From contig JXTC01000305.1 in the NCBI GenBank assembly GCA_002914845.1, positions 333,044 through 397,043 on the forward strand: a DNA stretch of 64,000 bases, in the 5' to 3' direction. This DNA is from Trema orientale (Eukaryota; Streptophyta; Magnoliopsida; Rosales; Cannabaceae). The stretch's first letter is position 1; each line of letters begins with the position of its first letter. The position numbers and the translations under genes were made by a program. Below, piece by piece: positions 1 through 9,481 of this stretch. Under the pieces are notes generated by a model. That model worked only from the letters and a program-made list of their open reading frames with translations. It was not told the DNA's origin and ran no database searches.

Positions 1-815
1 TTCCCGCTCCAATCTCTTTCACCCCCCAATTAGGGAATGCCATGTCGGAAGTTCAAGTCAAAAGGAGTTAAAGTCAAAGCCTTGAGACATGCGTGTGTGA
101 CATCTGAGACGTAAGAATAGGAGTGAAAGGTGACGTAGCAAGTTGTGATTGGTTAGTGGAAAATGGAAGGAGAGTTTAGGAGCGTAGAGGATCAGAATCC
201 CATGATCACATGGTGTTGCGCATTGAGACATGTACATTGAGGCCCGCTTTGTTAACTCAAAAACAGACATATTTCTTGAAGCCCACTTGAGATCCAACCC
301 CAACTTGAAATTACACAACCAGTCTCAAGGCTTTCTCTCTCTCTCTCTCTCTCTCTCTTAAAAACCAAGCCTAGTCCACTGCTTTCTCCAATGCAATTGT
401 CTTCTTCACCTCCAACATCGCTGTCTTTGTTATTGTACTCTCTCTCTCTCTCTCTCTCTTCATTTTCCTTTGTGGTCCGTTTTCTTTATATATCCCTCTT
501 ATCACTTTCTCCCGTTATTGATAGAATCAATTTAACTAGCTAGCATAAGTCCTTGTTCTCTCAGCTGAAGTTGCTCTCTCCCCCTATAACTACTATTCTT
601 CTTGGTATCTCAAAACCGAACCTTTTTCCTTTTCTCCTTTTCTCTTTTCTGACTAGCTATTTTTATTAATATTACCCAAAATCTTAGTTTCTTCCCCTTT
701 TTCCCACTTTGTTACTATAATTCTTCTTTTTAAATCCCCAAGTGAGGCTCTTTTTCTAAGGTAGAGATCGTTATAAAGTAGTATATATTTACTACATAGC
801 TAGAGATATTGGATC
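1..815 (+). promoter_or_regulatory. Upstream region and leader of the PRE-like bHLH gene
   Basis: I see no coding sequence here. Two perfect CT tracts (about 338-358 and 440-458) and a TATA-like stretch at 486-493 precede a pyrimidine-rich 5' leader of roughly 300 nt that ends at the ATG at 816. CT (GAGA-type) tracts near start sites are common in plant core promoters. The transcription start is inferred from position and composition only. Confidence 0.4.
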
Positions 816-1824
816 ATGTCTAGCCGAAGGTCGAGGCAGTCGGGGTCTTCTAGGATCTCAGATGACCAAATACTTGAACTGGTTTCAAAGTTACGCCAAC
901 TTGTTCCTGAGATTAATCGAAATAGGCCCTCCGGGAAGGTACGTACTAAGATCTTCTTTCTCTCTCTTATTAAGTCCTCCTCTCTCTGTCTCTCTAAGAT
1001 ATATATATATACTTACTTACTTTTGAAAAAAAGTTATATAAGAAGTGCATATATGGTATGTATTCTCAACAACCTTAAGTGCAGGCAGTACACAGAATCG
1101 GAAAAGTGCAACTTGCTAGCTAGCATGACGCATGTGCCACATTTAAAAGTATTTAAACTTATATTTGGGCCTCTTGGTCTTGCCATTTAGTCTAAATTTT
1201 GACCCGGGCATCCAGGAGAAAGAGTACATTTCCACAGGTTTTAATTATTACCTCTATACATATAATATATATATGTATCTTTATCATGTTGTACATGATA
1301 TGCATGTGTCCGTAACGTAACCATAAATACATTATAACACCTTAGAGTACTATACTTCTCATCATGTGGTTAGAGAGTTCGGACCATATGGAATATACAT
1401 CATATACATGATATAAAATTAGTTGGAGCTAGGATAGCCATATATAAAATAGAACTTCAGTTTGGCAGTACGTTCGTGGATATGGCACAGTATGGTGATA
1501 TAAATATATATATATATATTTATAGTATTTGAGACAAAAGTATTTTCACAATATATGTAAATATATATATGATGATACAATTATTTCTATCATGTAATGT
1601 TTAAAAGTTCGTTAGCAGGAAGAAAGCGACATGGTTATAAAATTAGGATCTGACTTTGTTGTACACAGGTATCAGCATCGAAGGTCCTACAAGAGACCTG
1701 CAACTACATCAGGAACTTGCACAGAGAAGTGGACGACCTAAGTGACCGTCTGTCCCAGCTGTTGGCTTCCATTGACGCTGATAGCGCAGAGGCCGCAATT
1801 ATTAGGAGCCTAGTCACGCAATAG
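816..1824 (+). CDS. PRE/ILI1-type atypical bHLH (HLH-only) transcriptional regulator
   Basis: Two exons, 816-938 and 1669-1824, joined in phase 0 (donor AAG|GTACGT, acceptor CACAG|GT), give 92 aa, the usual size of PACLOBUTRAZOL RESISTANCE/ILI1/KIDARI proteins. The N-terminus [10 protein letters not shown], helix 1 around [20 protein letters not shown], the second helix [19 protein letters not shown] and the C-terminus EAAIIRSLV match the family closely. There is no basic DNA-binding region. Family members act by heterodimerising with inhibitory bHLH proteins such as IBH1 and thereby promote cell elongation downstream of gibberellin, brassinosteroid and light signals. The intron (939-1668) lies at the position conserved in the family. 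The 124-aa read-through of exon 1 into the intron is an artefact. Which of the several PRE paralogues this is cannot be decided. Confidence 0.93.
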
Positions 1825-2793
1825 ACCATATACATGTGTATGTGTATGGGGCTATAAATATATATAGCTTGCTATATATAAATTATATAATTTATGAATA
1901 TAGTTGTTCTCTCTTGTTTGGCTAGGTTTTGGTCTATATATATGTAACCAGATCAAACATTAATGTATGGAATATACGTACGCACGTATGATTCCGAGGT
2001 TATTTCCTGTGCGGATATATGCACTCATGTAATTAGGCTCATGCATCTTGTCTAAATAAAAAGGGTACTTGCACTAGCAAATTAGCCCTGTTATATTTAT
2101 ATATGGATGAATATTATGTATTACAATGCGTACTAGCTAGCTATAGTTCTTATAGTATATTTATATAATATTTGAGTTACGTCTTTGTTCACAACAGTTC
2201 TTGATAACTTAATATATATAGATATGTAGATATGTATATATGTTTCATCGTGATGACAAATATGCATGATAATTTCACAAGGGCATTTACACGGAACTTT
2301 CTTTTGTAGGGTTATGACAAGGTGATTAATTAATTAATTTATTGACTAAGTACCCCTTCAATCTCTCTCCCTGCCTCTAAGTTGATTAAAGAGGAAGCAA
2401 AGTTTGTATATTAAGAAAAGGTAGATAATTAATTATGAGACCAATGTTTAATTTTTTAGTGTTTTTAATTAATCATTTTCAGCTTTTTGTCGGTAACATA
2501 AGATCAAGCGGCAACATCTGCCCAACAGCGACAAGTATTCATATTGAGTGATTTGACTTAATGTTGGATCGTGTTTAAACATCATTAGTTAATTCATATT
2601 TACAATGTGACATTTAAAAAAGCGAAGAAAATGATATATTGTGGTATATATCTCTTTATCTTTATTTGCTAGTTAATATATATATATATATATAAAACTG
2701 TTAATCTCATGATCGGGAAGTTTGATGTTATACAACATGTCTAGCTAGCTTGTTGGTAGGTATATAATATATATATATATATACACATATATA

Positions 2794-3040
2794 GGTTGCC
2801 AATCCAGTACCTTTTTTTTTTTTTTAACCTATGTGTAAGTTTTTTTTTTTTTAGTTGTTAGATCATCATCTAAAAGTGATCCAACGGTTATAATAAAATA
2901 CATAAAAAGACGTGCATCATTAATGCTATTTCTTTCTCTTAATTTTTACTATAAAAAAATATGCATGATAAATTTTAATTGGTCAAAATAATACCTATGT
3001 ATAGTTAAAAAAAAAAAAAACACATACTGGATTGGTGCCC
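2794..3040. mobile_element. MITE-like element with 16-bp terminal inverted repeats
   Basis: The ends GGTTGCCAATCCAGTA and TACTGGATTGGTGCCC are inverted copies of each other with three mismatches near the outer tip. The next inner parts are also inverted: a T-run plus 'aacctatgtgta' on the left against 'cctatgtatagtt' plus an A-run on the right. The 247-bp unit has no coding capacity and sits in an ATATAT run, so the target duplication cannot be read. The superfamily is unknown; insertion into TA repeats would suit a TA-targeting family. Confidence 0.7.
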
Positions 3041-5702
3041 ATATATATATATATATTATATGCATATACAAATTTAACAAGACACTTTCGATCCCATACC
3101 ACTTAACAAATAAGATGTTGAAACAAAGTCAGTGGAAAAAAAAAGTTCAATAACAAATCAAAGATATAAAAAAAAATAAGAATTAATTTTTAATTGTACT
3201 TGGCGCCATTATAGTGCTTTAAATGAGGGTCAGTAGAGTCACAAATGCAACATGCATGGCTAATAAACTGATATACTTAAACTATTAACAGCACTAATAT
3301 AAAGGATATAACGATCCTAAAAAAAATCCTTCGAAAAAAAATAAAGCATGTTATACGTAATATATACATGAAAAAGAGAAACAAATTATTCAGAATTAAT
3401 CAAGTACCTAACATGAAGTAGTAATTAAATTCGATTCTAAGTTTGGAAATGGAGATAACAGTTGAGATGACTAGCATTAATTAGGGGAAATTAATTTAGG
3501 CTGGCTAGTGCTATATATTATATCGGCTAGCTGCATTAATATTCCTTCTAAATTAGCTAGGAAATTTCATGTTGCCGATTGCTTACTCAGGTACGAACTT
3601 TAACCTTAATTCCTTTATATATATGGCTACATATTCGAATCTATATTGATCAGTTTATCTAATCTAGGGTAATAATTTACATCGCTATTCTCGTTGATTA
3701 GTTCCTCCAACTATCATTCATAATTAACCACGGCTTAACTTTTTGACTTAGCTGCAGATATTGAATGTGTTCAGAGTAAACTCAGTAAGTTTAAACTTGT
3801 CAAAAAAGTTGTAAAATAATATATAGTCATTAGAGGCAGAACTTTCTGCCTAACTAAATGCCTTAATCAAATACAACAACATCTAGATATGATGACTTGA
3901 TATGGTGGTCACCACGCTACTAAACCTTGAGAAAAACAAATATGTTTTTTATTATTATTATTATTATTTTTAAATTTTAAATGAGAGAGGGACAACTTTC
4001 CGTACTCTTTAAATTTGAAATATTTCTTAAAGATGCATGATGGTGAGACTGGTCGTGATCAACTGTATAATTAAACCAAACTTTTTCGAACTCCATTTGA
4101 TTAGGTAAAGACATATATACAGACATAATGAAGTTTTCAGAGAGAAAAAGATCAGTGAACAAAGTATGTNAGAGAGAAAAAAAAAATCAGGTCAATATAT
4201 ACATTTGAGAGTAAAATATAGGTTTGACCATTGGTCCAAGAAGGTATGCAGAAATCCAGGGTTAATATCTGGTAGATGATTGTTACAGCTAAAGTTCATG
4301 TGTTGACCCAAAAACTAGCAAAATGAGGTGTGAGTCGCCATTAAAAAAAAAAAGAAATAAAACAAAAAAAAAAAAACCTTTTGAGAGGGATTGAGGAGAC
4401 TACTTTTTGTTTGGTTATTTGATAAGTCGATTAAGGAATTAGGACTCTTCCTTAATTATCAACCATGCCGATGATCGTGATCTAACAAGAAGAGATTGCC
4501 TTATATATCCATAGACGTGAAACTCAAACTCACATATATTTTTATATGTTAATACACCTAAATTAGATGTCACCTGCGTAATAATGAGATATTGAGACTT
4601 TTGCACAATTACGAAATTCAGAAACTTCAGTTGAAATTTGAGTACGTTGCGCGCGCGAGTATATAACATAAAATAATTAGATGCATATAAAACATCATCC
4701 CTGACGTAATTAAACGTTAAACCTTTAAAGAAAGTCAAGTTACAAAGTCCACATAATTGGTGACATGAGAAACTTATCTACCGAGTACCGAGGAATCAAG
4801 AAATTTGGCAAGATAAAACAGTTAACTTGTCTCCTTCAATTAAGTAACTTTTATTTCGAGAAAAACTTCTACCCTCGATTTTTTTTTTTTTTTTAACCAA
4901 CATAACTTTACGTCACTTTACGTATCACTAATTGAGGAGCACTTGGTTTTACACTAAGACAGTGTTTACTCATTAGTATATAATATGGACGGTAAAAAGA
5001 ATGGAAATTAGAGAATTGTTTCCTTTTATTTTATTTTATTATCTATTCATGTATTTTTACTAAAGACACATTAATTATTTGGAGCAAATACTGTTGGCAT
5101 TACTTCACAAAACTAATTAATATGACTCATTTGATTCCTTTTCATTCATCTTCAATCTATCTCCCTTTACTATTCTTTTCATTATAAATTAGTAAATATG
5201 CTCCAAAATCTTGCGAAAGATGTGACATGATGCGAACTATATGTTATCTTCTAAAATTCTGTGGCTTATTAAAAATATATCACTTCGTTTGTTACAAATT
5301 TTTGGTGTGTAAAAATTAAGTATCCTATCATTACCTGTATTTATAAAGATATATATATATATATATATATAGAGACAATAAACTGAGCATGTATAGCCAG
5401 ACATAAGTGGTATATAGATTAAAGAATTCAACCTTTGTTGTATATGTAATTGCTTATAGTCCGTCAAGCTTTGTCAGTATATGCGCGGTTCATTGCAAGA
5501 AGCAGGCTGAAATAATGTAAAGGGGTAGTCATACTCTTGTTCATGAAGCGAAGCATTAACCCCAAGCCTTGAATATCAAATCATACAGACAAGCCCAAGT
5601 GGCATTTGGCACTACTGTATTGATCTTTTTGCAATATATAATTATTTTTTTCTCATTATATATGTAATTTGAACGGGCGATAGATCATTTGATTCATGTA
5701 CT

Positions 5703-6805
5703 AGAGACACTAAAAGGTTGCACAAAAAACTCACACTAATGTATCATCATTTTCAGCCATAATTTTAAATAATGTGAAGTGATATGGTCCCACTTTGAGA
5801 TAAAGTTGTACGTCATATATGTGGTATAAATTTTTTGCTTTTTAATACAAAAATCTATGAACTCAGAATAATTTAGTGAAATTAACATTGAACTCATTTT
5901 TTAGAGCAAAACTCCCTAAAGTCCTCTAATATTAGTTCTGTAAGAAAGGAAATGTGTTTCTGTTAGTTTATTTTATTTTATTTTATTTTTACAGTTAAGT
6001 CCTCATTCTTAAGTTTTTTATTTCATATTAATTCTTTTTAATATTTTCTGTCCAATATAGCCATTAATTTGCACTTGCCTAAAACGTGCTCGATCATCTC
6101 AGCAATGGTAAAATTAGAAATAAAGAGAAATTATTATTTTAAAAAATAGAGTTGGGTTATCGTATTCATTCAAGAAATTAGAAAATTTCATATGAAAATT
6201 TTTATATATTTACTTTGGTCAAAGTATTCATATATCTAGAAGAGAGGTATTTAAATATATGACCAGTTTTATGTTTCGCCATTCTAATTTTATGGGACAT
6301 ATATTGTCAAAATTTTATATGGTTTCAATATGATCTAATTTGGTCCAAGTATTTATATACCTCTATTTTAGATATATGAATACTTGAATCAAAGTAGATA
6401 TATATTGGAAACATATAAAATTTTCTAATTTCTTACCTCCATCTTGAACGAAAATGATGAACCCTCTTTTTTTTTTTATAAAAAAAATAATAATAATTTC
6501 CCATTGTTTCTAATTTTACCCTTACTAAGCACCGTTTGGGCAAGTACTAATTAATTGCAGTTTTGGACAAAAAATATTAAAATATAAGAATAAGGACCTA
6601 AAAGCCATAAATAAAAGAATGGGGAATTAACCGTTAAAAAAAAAAAACTAGCAGAAACACTTTTTTTTCTAACAGAACTAATATTGAGGGATTTTGCTCC
6701 AAAAAATTGAGTTCTGAGTTAATTTTACTAAAATATTTCGAGTTCGAGTTTATAGGAATTTTGTATTAAAAAACCTAAATTTTTAGTGCAACTTTTGGTG
6801 TCCTC
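5703..6805. mobile_element. Small MITE split by a later fold-back insertion (outer element)
   Basis: The left end reads AGACACTAAAAGGTTGCAC and the right end TAGTGCAACTTTTGGTGTCC, which are inverted repeats of one another. The same kind of ends bound a compact 161-bp element at 61393-61553. Between the two halves here sits a separate fold-back element (5839-6774). The outer unit is therefore the older one. No coding sequence. Exact termini are uncertain by a few bases. Confidence 0.55.
5839..6774. mobile_element. Fold-back element, about 935 bp, with arms of about 450 bp
   Basis: Starting from TTTTTAATACAAAA on the left and TTTTGTATTAAAAA on the right, the two halves read as diverged reverse complements almost to the centre. 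Shared landmarks are 'ttagtgaaattaac' against 'gttaattttactaaa', 'atattagttctgt' against 'acagaactaatat', and 'aagtattcatatatcta' against 'tagatatatgaatactt'. Arms this long with no gene are typical of fold-back or Mutator-type non-autonomous elements. No target duplication was recognised. Confidence 0.65.
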
Positions 6806-6964
6806 AGCATTAATACCCTTTCTTATTACAAACAAAAATTAAGAGAAGGAATGAAAAAGTGAAGCTACCATAGGCTTTAGATATGAAAAATAAAAATTGT
6901 CAAAATAAATGTGTCTACATTTTGATGTAAGTGAAAGAAAGTGAGATATTGGTGAATTCTATAA

Positions 6965-7195
6965 TATTAATTAAGAATTGTTACAATCAATTGATAATTA
7001 TAATATTTGATACATGAATCATGTTTTTATTGTAATTTTACTATATGGTAGTACAAGTCAAAAACAAGCGAGTTAACATTAAGTTTTACAATAATAATCA
7101 AGAATAATCATAGTTAATTAGCAATCATGAAATTTGATATACATGAATAATAATCTTTTTATCATAATCTTACTATATAGTATTTGTAAAGTGTT
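6965..7195. repeat. Diverged direct duplication, about 140-bp units
   Basis: Two AT-rich stretches resemble each other in the same order: a segment with 'aatatttgatacatgaatcatg', 'ttactatatggtag' and one with 'gaaatttgatatacatgaataa', 'ttactatatagtat'. They look like an old tandem duplication. No gene. Confidence 0.4.
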
Positions 7196-7815
7196 ATATA
7201 TATATGCTCAATTTTTAGTGGGTTGGAATTTTTTTTTCCCTCCTTTACTTATATTAGTGATTTTTTAACCAATTTTTAACCCGTGTGTGTTGAATTTTCA
7301 TGCATAGAATTCATTCACCATATTTCGAGAAAATGCCACCGATCAGTTGTCGATCCTTTGTTCAATTATGTAAGTTAAAATTTTGTAAGTTTATTCTCAG
7401 TTATAATTATTAAATTATGTGCTTTGTGAATAGTTTACTTTATGTTAAAAATATAACATTTTGTGATAAAAAAATCTATTATTATAATAATTACATAGTT
7501 CAAGATAATCTACTATATAAATTGAAATTATGAAATAAAAGTGTTACAATATCCTATATATAATATATATATACACGTAGTCAATGTTTAGTGGTTCAAA
7601 AAATTAGTAAGGCATTTGTTTCGCTTGTTATTTGTGTTTTTATCGACGAGCAATGTCACGGAGTAGTAGCTAGTGTGTCTCACACCCACCTTTAGTGGTG
7701 TCTTTTAGATTTCTTTTTTAACGCGTGAATGTGTTGGACTTTCATACATGGAAATGGAGTTCTCCCATACTTGAAGAAAACGCCACCGTCTTGCCGACCA
7801 TTTGTTCACTTTAAT
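7195..7815. repeat. Diverged direct duplication upstream of the BPA1-like promoter
   Basis: The block at about 7195-7375 recurs at about 7545-7815. Shared landmarks in order are 'tatatatatat', 'tttagtgg', 'taaccCGTG' or 'taacgCGTG', 'ttttcatgcatag' or 'tttcatacatgg', 'gaaaatgccacc' or 'gaaaacgccacc', and 'cgatcctttgttca' or 'cgaccatttgttca'. The second copy ends about 140 bp before the G-box promoter. Whether it has a regulatory role is unknown. Confidence 0.5.
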
Positions 7816-7954
7816 GATTCAAATCCCCAGATAAGATTCCCCACCAATCAGGTTTCAGAAACCAGCGACGGCGTTAGGAGGATAACCCCACGCGCTTTCA
7901 AATGAGTCTGAAGCCACGCTCTACTCCTCTCCCGCAGATGCAAGACGGATCCAT

Positions 7955-8045
7955 CTACGTGGGACTGTGTACAGCACGTGCCTATGCTGAGACTAGGATT
8001 ACACCCTTCATAGCCCCACCTGAGTGCACGTGTACATATAAGGAG
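7955..8045 (+). promoter_or_regulatory. G-box-rich core promoter of the BPA1-like gene
   Basis: Two perfect palindromic G-boxes (CACGTG) lie at 7975-7980 and 8027-8032, with a third ACGTGG core near 7957. A TATA-like CATATAAGG follows at about 8035-8043, and a CT-rich leader starts about 25-30 bp further on. Clustered ACGT cores are binding sites of bZIP (ABRE/G-box) and some bHLH factors, so ABA, stress or light control is plausible. That regulatory reading is inference. Confidence 0.6.
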
Positions 8046-8064
8046 GTCCCAGTTTAGCTGCCGT

Positions 8065-9434
8065 GCCGACACTCTCTCTCTTCTCCACTCTCTCTGTGCT
8101 TCGCTTGCTCTAAGCTTTTGGCCTTTGATCAACACCAGAACAGGTATGCAAAGCACAAGCTTAGCAAACTATATGTTAAAGAAGATTAGACTTTATTTAA
8201 TTGGGTTTCTTCTCAGACAAGTGATGCCCATAAATTTTATTTTTTTGTTTTTTATTATTATTTTTTAATACAAAGAACCTTTGGTTTGATTCGAATTTTG
8301 GGTCTTAATAGTTAATGAAATCTTTAATACTTTAATCATCTTATTTGAGCTATAGCTTTCTGTTCTGTATCTTCGTTTGTTTTTATTTTTGTAACCTTCT
8401 TTTGATGTGTCATTTTCACTTTCCGGGATACGGATTTTCTTTCGGATTTTCTTTTAGAACTTTTAATATCATCAGGTCTTTGCTTATTTATGCCCTATAC
8501 ATTATAAACTAGACAACCCTTTTGAGCCCTGATAATCTGAAATCATTTTGTTGCAAATTTCACAGGAAAACGAAAAAAAGAAAAAGAAAAAAAAAAGCCC
8601 ATTTGGAACTTTTTAGCTGAGGTTATAATGGTATGTGCCCCCTAACAAAACAGAATGTTGCTTCTATAAAGGCTTGGCTTTTATTTCATGTAAAGATACT
8701 ATGGTACCATGTTTGCAAGGAGTTGATTTTTTTAACTTAATTCGAGCTAATCATAGCTCTCTAGCTGAAGTTTATCTCTTTCCCCTAATGTTGCATTTCA
8801 TTTGCTATGCTTTTGATGATTATGATACAACTTAAAACTTGGCTCTTAAGGGTCATGAGATGATGCTTCATTTTCAACTGCTTCCAAGCCCGACACATTT
8901 TCTTTGCCTTATTCTTATTGTATTAGCATGCAATTGTAAGCAAGGATTCATATTAGTGAATCTTTGGTGCCTCGGTCATTCACAAGATATTAAGAAAAAC
9001 TTTTTCCATGTACCGTCTCTTGAGAATCCTTACGGATCATTCTGTGTTGTCAAGTTTATTGGACTTTTAAATGGTTTTGTTTCGAATTCAAGGCTAGAAC
9101 ATACATTGTTTCACTAGATGTTAAAAACAAAACCGGCGATTTTGGCCATTTTAGGGAGGTATGGACCACCAATAGTTATGGAAACAAATTCATCACACAT
9201 AGGAAGCTGTCCCAATGTGATAAAGTTCTCTATCTATTTCTGACACTTCCCTTATCTCTTTTGGTTCTTCTTTCGAAAAACAAGGGGTAATCTTCATTCC
9301 AAGAAATAGAGAAGGAAATATAGCGCCTTCATTACTATGGAATGTCTGAAATATATTATCATTTCCTACACTACATAAGCTGATATTTTCTTGTTTTTTT
9401 TTCCTTTTGTTGTTGAGATACCCCCTTTTCTCAG
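8065..9434 (+). other. 5' untranslated exon and first intron of the BPA1-like gene
   Basis: The leader exon (about 8065-8143) is CT-rich and ends at a good donor, AACAG|GTATGC. A 1.29-kb intron follows, ending most simply at TTCTCAG (9434). The next exon continues as 5' UTR to the ATG at 9482. Leader introns are frequent in plant housekeeping genes. Short open frames within the intron are not supported as coding. Confidence 0.6.
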
Positions 9435-9481
9435 GTTCGTTCACTCAGTCCGACTTTGTTACTTTTTGAGAATTCAAAGCA

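Larger units (their letters stand above)
1825..7954. other. Intergenic, AT-rich, with MITEs and a fold-back element
   Basis: No gene is supported. The first 250 bp are probably the 3' UTR of the PRE-like gene. The stretch contains several (TA)n runs (for example 5348-5371), an ambiguous base at 4170, a 247-bp MITE at 2794-3040, a nested MITE/fold-back structure at 5703-6805, and diverged direct repeats at about 6965-7195 and 7195-7815. Open frames here are short, AT-driven and show no family resemblance. Confidence 0.6.

Noticed and set aside
816-1190. 124-aa version of the PRE-like protein
   Set aside because: The extra 83 residues come from reading into intron 1. The spliced 92-aa product matches the family end to end.
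8635-9117. Two open frames between the leader exon and the first coding exon of the BPA1-like gene
   Set aside because: They lie within the leader intron, start at non-ATG codons or lack family resemblance, and have intron-like composition.
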